Below are positions 1 to 6,020 of a stretch of DNA of 7,826 nucleotides, one piece after another. The notes beneath the pieces are model-generated. The model saw only the letters and a list, made by a program, of their open reading frames with translations, made no database searches and was not told the DNA's origin. Both the position numbers and the translations under genes were made by a program. Each line of letters starts with the position of its first letter. Position 1 is the stretch's first letter. This DNA comes from Dehalococcoidales bacterium (lineage in GTDB: Bacteria > Chloroflexota > Dehalococcoidia > Dehalococcoidales > UBA3254), in NCBI GenBank assembly GCA_028718465.1, contig JAQULX010000121.1, forward strand, positions 1-7,826. Direction: 5' to 3'.

Positions 1-2
1 CT

Positions 3-77
3 GAAACCGGGCAGCTTCTGAAGAGCGCCCCCTCGATAAAGGGCAATTATTATAAAGTCGCCAGCATCCTGGAATGA
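3..77 (+). CDS. gatC: GatC C-terminal end (partial, 5' truncated by window)
   Basis: An open frame enters from the left edge and gives 24 residues before a TGA at 75-77. The residues include LLKSAPSIKGNYYKVASILE, which resembles the GatC C-terminus (family pattern: a Leu-rich turn, an 'NAP' motif, a Gly, an aromatic pair, 'V' and a final Ile/Leu-Glu). GatC is the small subunit of the Asp-tRNA(Asn)/Glu-tRNA(Gln) amidotransferase that wraps around GatA and holds it on GatB. The placement directly before gatA-like and gatB genes supports the call. Its stop codon overlaps an ATG at 74-76 (ATGA arrangement), so translational coupling with the next gene is likely. Only the last part of the gene is visible, so the integrity of the rest cannot be judged. 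Confidence 0.72.
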   Translation, partial: ETGQLLKSAPSIKGNYYKVASILE

Positions 78-91
78 AGGGAGAAATCTGG

Positions 92-1288
92 ATGGATTCA
101 ATATTTGTCTATAAAAATCCCGAAGCGGCCGCTCCCGGGGGCGGCCCTTTGCAGGGGTTAAGAATTGCTATTCAACCCAATATCTCAGTAGCCGGCTGGC
201 CGACAGATGCCGGTTCAAAAGCCCTGTCCAGGTTTAACGCGCTGGAAGATGCAACCATCATCAAGCGGCTGCGCCAGGCCGGGGCTTTTATTTGCGGGTC
301 AACCCGCATGAGCGAATTTGGCTTCGGCCTGCAAAACAGCCGGGCAGGTGAAGCATTGCAGCAGGACGCGGCTGACGCTGAACTGGTCCTGGACCTGATG
401 GGCGAAAGCCGGCTGGCAGCCTCCCGCGCCGCTGTTTGCGGCTTTAAACCCAGCTATGGACTGATCTCGCGCTACGGCCTGGTAGATCTTATACCCTCGA
501 TGGAATGCTGCGGAATTCTTTCCCGCAGCCTGAAAAATATCCGGAATATTGTGAAGACCGCGGCCGGCCCGGATGAGATGGACTATTCTCTGCCCGATGA
601 CAACAGTCCGGACTTTTCTCCCGATGGGATAGACCCGGGCAAAATCACCCTCGGCATAATTAAAGAAGCCCGGAGCGCCTTGCCTGCCGGAGAGGGAAAA
701 ATGTTTCAGGATACGCTGGATGAGTTAACAGAGGCAGGTTTAACACTGAAGGAGATGTCCCTGCCGGACTTTTCACTTTTTTCCCTGGTCCACAAGGTGG
801 TCGGCTCGGTGGAGGCCTCATCCTGTACCGGACGCTACGACTCTGTTCGCTATGGGCAGCGCATTCCCGGAACCAGGAACTGGAATGAGATGTACATTTT
901 TTCACGCGGAGCAGCTTTCGGCCCGCTTTTGAAAAGTTATCTGTTCCAGGGCGCCTTTTTCCAGTTTGAACGCTACGGTTCTTATGAGAACTCCTGCCGC
1001 ATTCGGGCCCGCCTGATAAAAGAGATGCAGCAGATCGCGGCACAGGTGGATTTCCTAGTATTCCCGGACTTGAAATATTGCCCCTCCGATGAGCCTCCGC
1101 TACTGGAGGAAACCTGCGCTCAATTTGCTTTGACGGCTTTTGCCAATGTCAGCGGCCAGCCCGCGCTATACCTGCCGGCATCCCACGCCTCCCGCTCCGG
1201 ATTTCAACTGGTGGGGCCGGGATTCAGTGATGCCCGCGTACTCTCACTGGGCGAACGTCTGATGAATTTACGTCAGGGAGACCGATAA
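92..1288 (+). CDS. gatA: GatA-like amidase-signature protein lacking the catalytic triad
   Basis: This is a 398-residue protein that aligns along its length with GatA, the glutaminase subunit of the tRNA-dependent amidotransferase. Landmarks in order are the GPLQGLRIAI strand, DAGSKAL, DATIIKRLRQAGA, MSEFGFG, GFKPSYGLISRYGLV, EASSCTGRYDSVRYGQR, and a C-terminal FANVSGQPALYLPA plus LVGPGF. Real GatA is about 480 residues; this one is short by roughly 80, including about 22 residues between MSEF and GFKP. The family's catalytic Lys in 'AIKDN' is Gln28 (AIQPN). The GGSSGGS loop carrying the cis-Ser is missing. The nucleophilic Ser of 'DTGGS' aligns without gaps to Glu105 (DLMGE). It is therefore unlikely to hydrolyse glutamine. 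An ATG at 74 overlaps the gatC stop but has no Shine-Dalgarno; the ATG at 92 has AAGGGAG 8 bases upstream, so I chose 92. The frame is intact and the family motifs outside the active site are preserved, which argues against a decaying pseudogene. Confidence 0.85.
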   Translation: MDSIFVYKNPEAAAPGGGPLQGLRIAIQPNISVAGWPTDAGSKALSRFNALEDATIIKRLRQAGAFICGSTRMSEFGFGLQNSRAGEALQQDAADAELVLDLMGESRLAASRAAVCGFKPSYGLISRYGLVDLIPSMECCGILSRSLKNIRNIVKTAAGPDEMDYSLPDDNSPDFSPDGIDPGKITLGIIKEARSALPAGEGKMFQDTLDELTEAGLTLKEMSLPDFSLFSLVHKVVGSVEASSCTGRYDSVRYGQRIPGTRNWNEMYIFSRGAAFGPLLKSYLFQGAFFQFERYGSYENSCRIRARLIKEMQQIAAQVDFLVFPDLKYCPSDEPPLLEETCAQFALTAFANVSGQPALYLPASHASRSGFQLVGPGFSDARVLSLGERLMNLRQGDR

Positions 1289-1290
1289 TA

Positions 1291-2727
1291 ATGGAATTCG
1301 AAGCAGTCATAGGATTAGAGATTCATGTGGAGCTGAAATGCGCCACTAAAATGTTTTGCGATTGCCACAACCGCCCGGGAGATGAGCCTAACGCCAATAC
1401 CTGCCCAACATGCCTGTGGTTCCCGGGGGCCATTCCCCGGCTGAGTCAGGATGCGCTGGAGAAGGCCTCGCTCCTGTGTCTGGGGCTGGGCGCTGAGTTA
1501 CAGCCGAAAAGCGCCTTTGATCAAAAGGTCTATTATTATCCGGACCTGCCGAAGGGTTACCAGTTATCTCAGGCCCATCTGCCCCTTTCCCGCGGAGGGG
1601 GCATCGATATTAAAGATGAAGACGGGCAGGTTATAAGGCTACGCATTCACCATATCCATATGGAGGAAGATGTGGCCAGGCTGGTACATGAGATGGAAGG
1701 CCGACTGAAAATCGGTCTGGTGGACTTCAACCGCGCCGGCGCGCCTCTGGTGGAGATCGTGACTGAGCCGGACTTCCGTTCCCCCTATCAGGCCATGGAG
1801 TTCCTGAAAGCGCTGCGGACCCAGGTGCGTTCGGTAGGGTCATCCGAATGCAGCATGGAAAACGGTTCGATGCGTGTGGATGCCAACATCTCCGTCCGAC
1901 CCAGGGGAAGCGATCAGATGAACACCAAGGTGGAAGTAAAAAATATGAACTCCATTCGCCACGCCGGCGATGCTATTGCTTACGAAATCAGCCGGCAGAG
2001 CGCCGCCGTGCAGGCAGGCGAAGCGGTGATTCTGCATACCCGTCTCTGGGACCCCGACAAAAAAGTCACCGTCCCCATGCGCGGCAAATTCTCCGGCCCG
2101 TGCGTCCCGGACCCCTCCGTTCCGGCAATAGAACTAAGTCCTGAATGGATCGAAAAGATGCGTTCCCGGCTCCCGGAGATGCCCGCTGTAAAAGCTGAGC
2201 GCTTTATGAAACAATACGGACTGACCGGTGAGGAAGCGGTTATAGTGAGTACCGATCCCGAGACAGCAGCGTATTTTGAGGCTTTGATTGAATGCGGGGC
2301 AGTTCCACGCACGGCAATGCACTGGCTCAATACGCAGTTGATTCCGGCAGTCAAAGAACGGAAGCTGGACCTGAGCGATTCTCCGGTAACCCCGGCCCGC
2401 TTTGCCGTGCTGCTGAAAATGCTGACCGCAGATGAGATTAATGCCAACGCGGCGCGAGAGGTGCTTCTAGGTTTATTTGATACCGGCGAGGCCCCCGAAG
2501 CGATTGTGGCCGCCCGCGGATTCAAGCAGGTCTCCGACCCCAATGCCCTGGATTCATTGATTGACCAGGTTTTAAGCAACCAGCCGGCGGCTGTAGCCGA
2601 TTTCCGGAACGGCCAGGGAAAGGCCATGGGATTTCTGATCGGACAGGTGATGCAGGCCTCGGGCGGCAAAGCCAACCCCAAGATGATTCGGGAACTGCTG
2701 ACCAGTAAATTAGGGACGAAGCCGTAG
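1291..2727 (+). CDS. gatB: Asp-tRNA(Asn)/Glu-tRNA(Gln) amidotransferase subunit GatB
   Basis: This is a full-length GatB of 478 residues. GatB activates misacylated Glu-tRNA(Gln) or Asp-tRNA(Asn) with ATP and transamidates it with ammonia delivered from GatA. Visible hallmarks are VIGLEIHVEL at the N-terminus with Glu10 and His12, HMEED with Glu125 (the positions of the Mg-binding residues in Staphylococcus GatB), and four zinc-type cysteines at 23, 25, 38 and 41 (FCDC, CPTC). Others are YYYPDLPKGYQ, DFNRAGAPLVEIVTEPD, DANISVRP, KVEVKNMNS, and a complete helical/YqeY tail ending QVMQASGGKANPKMI. One oddity: after MR(G)K, where GatB normally has a HDYRYFPDPDLPP segment, this protein reads GKFSGPCVPDPSVPA (about residues 265-279), three residues shorter and without the Asp-Tyr-Arg-Tyr-Phe core. 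It starts 2 bases after the gatA stop, with CAGGGAG 10 bases upstream inside gatA, so the pair is co-transcribed and probably coupled. It is intact overall; loss of the motif may alter the active site. Confidence 0.93.
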   Translation: MEFEAVIGLEIHVELKCATKMFCDCHNRPGDEPNANTCPTCLWFPGAIPRLSQDALEKASLLCLGLGAELQPKSAFDQKVYYYPDLPKGYQLSQAHLPLSRGGGIDIKDEDGQVIRLRIHHIHMEEDVARLVHEMEGRLKIGLVDFNRAGAPLVEIVTEPDFRSPYQAMEFLKALRTQVRSVGSSECSMENGSMRVDANISVRPRGSDQMNTKVEVKNMNSIRHAGDAIAYEISRQSAAVQAGEAVILHTRLWDPDKKVTVPMRGKFSGPCVPDPSVPAIELSPEWIEKMRSRLPEMPAVKAERFMKQYGLTGEEAVIVSTDPETAAYFEALIECGAVPRTAMHWLNTQLIPAVKERKLDLSDSPVTPARFAVLLKMLTADEINANAAREVLLGLFDTGEAPEAIVAARGFKQVSDPNALDSLIDQVLSNQPAAVADFRNGQGKAMGFLIGQVMQASGGKANPKMIRELLTSKLGTKP

Positions 2728-2890
2728 CTGTTTGATAGGGCATTAACCCTGAAGAGCCGGACCGGGTACGCTGGCAAAGTGATGACTGCCTTCATCCCGG
2801 GTCGATCAGTCTATAACCCGGAATATGAGAAGTTTACCGGTCCTATAACCGGGAAACGGACTTATTGCGGCGGAGGCCATTCCGAATGAA
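2728..2890. terminator. Convergent intergenic region with several short hairpins (possible weak terminator)
   Basis: Two convergent transcription units meet here, so a terminator is expected. I see four short inverted repeats: AGGG/CCCT at 2737-2750, GCCGG/CTGGC at 2756-2775, CCGGGT/ACCCGG at 2797-2821, and CCGGT/ACCGG at 2837-2852 with a 6-base loop. None is followed by a T-run on either strand, so no canonical intrinsic terminator is present. Termination could be Rho-dependent or bidirectional through these weak stems. No open frame or RNA gene is supported here. Confidence 0.25.
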
Positions 2891-3967
2891 TTAATACCAG
2901 CCAAAATCATCTATCGCCTTTTTCATCGAATAGAAGTTATAAGGCGGTGTATTCACCGGCATCTCACAGCCCTGCATCAAAGCAAAGCCCCGGGGAGCCC
3001 GTTTTCCTTTCTCAATAGCCTGGCGGCAGCATTCATAAATTTCCTGAGGCGCACCGGTTTGAATGAATGACGGTTCAATATTCCCGGCAATCACACAGCT
3101 TTTTCCGAACCGCTCTACCGCCGCCGCAATATCAACTTCCTTTCCGATGCTTATGATTCCGGTGTTTCCCATCGGCACCTGGGCCCAAAGTGGAAGATTG
3201 GCATTTTGTTCCCCACAAATATGACACAGGATAGAGGCGACTCCCATTTTCAAGATTTTTTCATGCAGTTCAATCTGGTACGGGAGGATAAATTTCTCGA
3301 ATTGTTTGGGCGAAATGATCTGGTTGGAAGCCAGAGGCTCCCAGATCTGGATATGGACTTTATTTTTTCCGAAAGTGTCAATCCAATACCCCGCGATATC
3401 CGCAACATGATCGGCGGCCAGCCTCAGAAGACGGTTTACCAATTCCGGCTTTTTCAGGAGCCAGCGGCATAGAGTTTCCACTGCACAAATATTCCCGGCA
3501 ATCGTAAAGGGACCACCTGCTACCACCGAAGGAGACAGACCATTTTTCACTTGAAGTCGGGAAAACCGCATAGCCAGAGGCAACATTCCGGCCCTGGCTA
3601 CATCGGGCAATACCAGTTTATCCACGTCCTCTTCTTTAATCACGGCAAAACGCCCATGAGAGGGAGCCTGTTCATATTCGCTCTCCGGGAGATTGATTTC
3701 ACCGCCAAATTCACAGCCTCCATATGAGGCATAGCCGTAAAAGGGCTCACTATCGTAGCCGTATTGTTCCCGGGTATATATCTGTGCCTGAATGCTTTTC
3801 TCGGGATCGCTGTAGATGGAGGATACCGGGTATCCCACATTCCTGGCACAGAATCCCAGGGTAAAAGACAAAAACGGCACCCGGTCAACAGGCCTGCCGT
3901 CAATAAGAGCTTTCAATCTCTCTGAAGACCCCATACGTTCTAATTTTTCTTTTTTCCGTTCCAGCAT
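2891..3967 (-). CDS. UroD-family corrinoid methyltransferase (MtaA/CmuA-like), paralogue 1
   Basis: A 358-residue TIM-barrel protein of the uroporphyrinogen decarboxylase superfamily, in the branch that moves methyl groups on or off corrinoid proteins. Family marks are SSERLKALIDGRPVDRVPF near the N-terminus, GGPFTIAGN mid-protein, WEPLASNQIISPKQFEKFILPY, the zinc-ligand motif HICG (His249, Cys251), IISIGKEVDIAAAV, AGNIEPSFIQTGAP, and the third ligand Cys334 in LMQGCEMPVNTPPYNF. The zinc site would activate a thiol or methyl donor rather than decarboxylate a porphyrin. A TTG at 3976 would extend the frame by 3 residues, but the Shine-Dalgarno AGGG lies 9 bases before the ATG at 3967 and only 1 base before the TTG, so ATG is chosen. 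It is the last gene of a three-gene minus-strand operon, directly after the corrinoid protein. The WEPLASNQIISP and NTPPYN motifs are closer to what I recall of MtaA-type enzymes than those of paralogue 2, so it may be the partner that demethylates the corrinoid. That role is inference; the substrate is unknown. Confidence 0.85.
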   Translation of the reverse strand: MLERKKEKLERMGSSERLKALIDGRPVDRVPFLSFTLGFCARNVGYPVSSIYSDPEKSIQAQIYTREQYGYDSEPFYGYASYGGCEFGGEINLPESEYEQAPSHGRFAVIKEEDVDKLVLPDVARAGMLPLAMRFSRLQVKNGLSPSVVAGGPFTIAGNICAVETLCRWLLKKPELVNRLLRLAADHVADIAGYWIDTFGKNKVHIQIWEPLASNQIISPKQFEKFILPYQIELHEKILKMGVASILCHICGEQNANLPLWAQVPMGNTGIISIGKEVDIAAAVERFGKSCVIAGNIEPSFIQTGAPQEIYECCRQAIEKGKRAPRGFALMQGCEMPVNTPPYNFYSMKKAIDDFGWY

Positions 3968-3997
3968 TTTAACCAACCCTGATTAAATTTGAATTTG

Positions 3998-4657
3998 TTA
4001 TCTGCCGATGCGGGCCAGCATGGCATTGGCTTCCCGAACGGCTTCTCCAGCGTTTTGGGCATAGCCATCGGCCCCATAGCTTCCGGCGATTTCGAGGGTC
4101 AATGGAGCACCGCCCAACATGATAGCAACTCCGGTGTCCTGTTCGCGGATCATCTTTATTACTATGGGCATAGCCAGCATACTGGTGGTCATCAAAGCTG
4201 ATATTCCGATAACATCCGCCTTCAAACGCTTCTGCTCTTCGACAAACACAGCCAGGGGAACATCTTTGCCCAGATCATGAACAACCCAGCCGGCCGCCTC
4301 GAACATGATTCTAACCAGATTTTTCCCGATATCATGGATATCGCCTTCAACTGTACCCAGTATTATTTGCCGCCTGGTTTGGGCTTCTCCGATCTTAATA
4401 TGAGGACGTAATATGTCCAGTCCGGCATATAAAGCATCCGAACACAGCAATAACTCAGGAACGAAATATTCATTTTTAGAGTAGAGCTCACCCACTTTTT
4501 CCATGGCTGCCGAAAGACCCTGAGATACCGCCTCATAAGCGTTTATATTTTCGTCCAGGACTGTTTGACAGATTTTGGCGGTTTCAACTTCATCCATAGC
4601 AACCACCGCGTCAAATAGCTGCTGTATCAATTCTTTTTTTCTTTCTATGGTAACCAT
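3998..4657 (-). CDS. Methyltransferase corrinoid (cobalamin-binding) protein, MtaC/MtbC/MttC-like
   Basis: A 219-residue two-domain corrinoid shuttle protein. Residues about 1-90 form the helical cap typical of the methionine-synthase B12 module (AVSQGLSAAMEKVGELY, then YFVPELLLCSDAL). Residues about 95-219 form the Rossmann-like B12-binding domain with GTVEGDIHDIGKNL. This contains the DxHxxG signature, so His108 should be the lower axial cobalt ligand; SALMTTSM and LGGAPLT follow. The cobalt would cycle between Co(I) and methyl-Co(III), accepting a methyl group from one UroD-type neighbour and handing it to the other. An in-frame ATG at 4684 would add nine residues, but GGGAGG at 4665-4670 sits 7 bases before the ATG at 4657, so 4657 is the better start. 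It is flanked by the two methyltransferase genes with short gaps (48 bases upstream, 30 downstream), consistent with one operon. Length and motifs are normal for the family. No activase for the inactive Co(II) form is encoded in the window. Confidence 0.93.
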   Translation of the reverse strand: MVTIERKKELIQQLFDAVVAMDEVETAKICQTVLDENINAYEAVSQGLSAAMEKVGELYSKNEYFVPELLLCSDALYAGLDILRPHIKIGEAQTRRQIILGTVEGDIHDIGKNLVRIMFEAAGWVVHDLGKDVPLAVFVEEQKRLKADVIGISALMTTSMLAMPIVIKMIREQDTGVAIMLGGAPLTLEIAGSYGADGYAQNAGEAVREANAMLARIGR

Positions 4658-4705
4658 ATCAGGTCCTCCCATATCAATATTCAAGAAACAGATGAGCCTG
4701 GAGAA

Positions 4706-5788
4706 TTAACTATAACGGCCAAAATCGTCCATAGCCCGGTTCATGGCTTTTACGTTTTCCAGTTTGGCCCGAGGCGGGAACTGGCAGCCTGTCGAAAACA
4801 TAAAGCCGCCTCCGAGTTGCTTCCCCTGCCGGATTATTCTACCGGCGGTATTATAGACCTCTTCCGGTGATCCCGTTTGCAGGATAGAAGGCTGCATATT
4901 TCCGACAATAATATGTCCGGGGAAAAACCGGGCAGCCTTTTCCAGGTCTACTTCATGTCCAATGCTGATAATACCCGGATCGCCCATCGGGACTTGCTGC
5001 CAGTGTGGTAAATTTAAATTTTGCTCCCCACAAACATGACAATAGATACGCTGAAATCCTTTGTCCAGCGTTTTCCGGTGATACTCTTTGAGAGAAGGTA
5101 AAACGAACTGCTCAAATTGCCGGGGAGAAATTATCTGATTGCTGCAAATGACTCCCCCGCTCGAAACCAAAACCCGGTCGGCTCCCAACTCAGCATACCA
5201 GTAATCCAGCAATTCAGTAATAATAGCGCCTGTTATCTTCAATATCCGCTGCACAAGCTCCGGCTTCCGGATAATCCAGCGATTCAGCATCTCAGGACGG
5301 CAGAGCCTGCCTGCCCATTCATAGGGGTTGGGGGTCAGTAAAACAAAAGCCCTGAAAGGTTGAAAGTCCGGACGATTTTGGGAGCATAATCTGAAAAACT
5401 CCCTTTCCCTGGCAATAGCAGGCGATTTATTCAGGTCCGGAATAGTGAGCGTATCCACATCCTCTTCCTTTTCGATGGGATACCGCACCGTTGAAGGGGC
5501 CTGGGAAAACTCGCTGGAGGGCAATTTCCTCTCACCTCCAAAATCAATGACTCCAAAAGCCGGGAAAAAGGGGCTGCAAATCCAGCCGAAATCCTGACAG
5601 ACCCGCCGCTGCATCTCCAGTGATGTATGAGGGTCCTTATAAGCGTCTTGAATAGGACGATTGTGGTATACTGCCGCATAGCCTGTCATATCGAAGAAGG
5701 GCCACAGGGGGACCCGGTCCGGTTTGCGGCGATTAAGCAGAGCTTCAATGCGCTGGCCATTCGTCATGGTTCCAGAATTGTTCGACAT
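4706..5788 (-). CDS. UroD-family corrinoid methyltransferase, paralogue 2
   Basis: A 360-residue member of the same superfamily as the last gene of this operon and clearly its distant paralogue. Shared landmarks are the N-terminal GQRIEALLNRRKPDRVPLWP, SNQIISPRQFEQFVLP, the zinc motif HVCGEQN (His251, Cys253), GIISIGHEVDLEKAA, VGNMQPSILQTGSPEEVYN, and the third ligand Cys335 in FSTGCQFPPRAKLENVKAM. It differs where paralogue 1 has GGPFTIAGN (here VLLTPNPYEWAG) and IWEPLASN (here SSGGVICSN). These positions face the barrel mouth in the family, so the two probably bind different small molecules. The ATG at 5788 has GGGAG 8 bases upstream (5797-5801), which fixes the start. It is the first gene of the operon, about 73 bases downstream of the predicted transcription start. 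A plausible role is the substrate-side methyltransferase (methoxy-aromatic, methylamine or other methyl donor to the corrinoid), but which paralogue is substrate-side is inference. Confidence 0.83.
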   Translation of the reverse strand: MSNNSGTMTNGQRIEALLNRRKPDRVPLWPFFDMTGYAAVYHNRPIQDAYKDPHTSLEMQRRVCQDFGWICSPFFPAFGVIDFGGERKLPSSEFSQAPSTVRYPIEKEEDVDTLTIPDLNKSPAIAREREFFRLCSQNRPDFQPFRAFVLLTPNPYEWAGRLCRPEMLNRWIIRKPELVQRILKITGAIITELLDYWYAELGADRVLVSSGGVICSNQIISPRQFEQFVLPSLKEYHRKTLDKGFQRIYCHVCGEQNLNLPHWQQVPMGDPGIISIGHEVDLEKAARFFPGHIIVGNMQPSILQTGSPEEVYNTAGRIIRQGKQLGGGFMFSTGCQFPPRAKLENVKAMNRAMDDFGRYS

Positions 5789-5868
5789 CGCAATTACTCC
5801 CGATCAACAATAAATCATTCCACAGGATAGATGAACGTCTACAGGAAGCAGCAATAACAAGTTTATAG

Positions 5869-5897
5869 ATTATACTTCTTCTCAACAGGTTCTTCAA
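5869..5897 (-). promoter_or_regulatory. Sigma70-type promoter of the methyltransferase operon
   Basis: On the minus strand, TTGAAG (5892-5897; 4 of 6 to consensus) and a perfect TATAAT (5869-5874) are separated by exactly 17 bases. Transcription would begin near 5862, giving a leader of about 73 bases before the first methyltransferase. The leader is too short for a cobalamin riboswitch. The -35 box lies within the first copy of a repeated CAGGT(T)CTTCAA element, so that element could affect polymerase binding. Confidence 0.75.
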
Positions 5898-5901
5898 GAC
5901 T

Positions 5902-5960
5902 CCGGTTTTGTCCGTGTTTTGTCCATCAGGTCTTCAAAATAATTGACGAGTCAAAACCGG
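5902..5960. repeat. Inverted and direct repeats in the divergent promoter region (candidate operators)
   Basis: A perfect 9-base inverted repeat, CCGGTTTTG at 5902-5910 and CAAAACCGG at 5952-5960, has arms 50 bases apart (near five helical turns). TTTTGTCC occurs twice on the plus strand, at 5906-5913 and 5917-5924, an 11-base period. CAGGT(T)CTTCAA occurs at 5886-5897 and 5927-5937. The core CAAAAC is thus present three times in two orientations between the two opposed promoters. Such spacing suits a looping or cooperatively binding regulator. No regulator gene is in the window, so the binding protein is unknown. Confidence 0.5.
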
Positions 5961-5971
5961 CATGGTAAATT
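5943..5971 (+). promoter_or_regulatory. Sigma70-type promoter for the repeat-protein gene
   Basis: TTGACG (5943-5948; 5 of 6) and TAAATT (5966-5971; 4 of 6) have a 17-base spacer. This predicts a start near 5978, about 43 bases before the ATG at 6021. The spacer contains CAAAACCGG, one arm of a perfect inverted repeat, which is a classic place for a repressor operator. It lies back to back with the operon promoter, about 45 bases from its -35 box. Confidence 0.6.
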
Positions 5972-5982
5972 GGATTAGCCCG

Positions 5983-6004
5983 GCCGGAACAGAGCCGGAA
6001 TAGA
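5983..6004 (+). repeat. Tandem 11-base duplication in the leader of the repeat-protein gene
   Basis: GCCGGAACAGA (5983-5993) is followed directly by GCCGGAATAGA (5994-6004), one mismatch in 11 bases. It lies between the predicted transcription start and the weak ribosome binding site AAAGG at 6004-6008. It may be simple slippage or a regulatory duplication; the sequence does not decide. Confidence 0.6.
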
Positions 6005-6020
6005 AAGGTAAAAGAATTAA

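Noticed and set aside
74..91. Upstream ATG at 74 as the gatA start
   Set aside because: It overlaps the gatC stop, which is attractive, but no Shine-Dalgarno precedes it. AAGGGAG sits correctly before the ATG at 92, and the six extra residues match nothing in GatA.
92..1288. Calling the GatA-like gene a pseudogene
   Set aside because: The frame is uninterrupted, motifs outside the catalytic site are well preserved, it has a proper ribosome binding site, and it is tightly coupled to an intact gatB. A maintained non-catalytic protein fits better.
1980..2795. Long open frame of 271 codons on the minus strand
   Set aside because: It lies antisense to the well-supported gatB. Its translation shows no family motif, and it extends past gatB only into the convergent intergenic region. 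It is a codon-bias shadow.
2891..5788. Naming the two UroD-family genes hemE (uroporphyrinogen decarboxylase)
   Set aside because: Both carry the HxCG...GC zinc-ligand set of corrinoid methyltransferases and flank a corrinoid protein gene. Porphyrin-decarboxylating HemE lacks this zinc site and context.
5789..5862. Cobalamin riboswitch in the leader of the methyltransferase operon
   Set aside because: The predicted leader is only about 73 bases and shows no B12-box-like conserved sequence or large junction fold.
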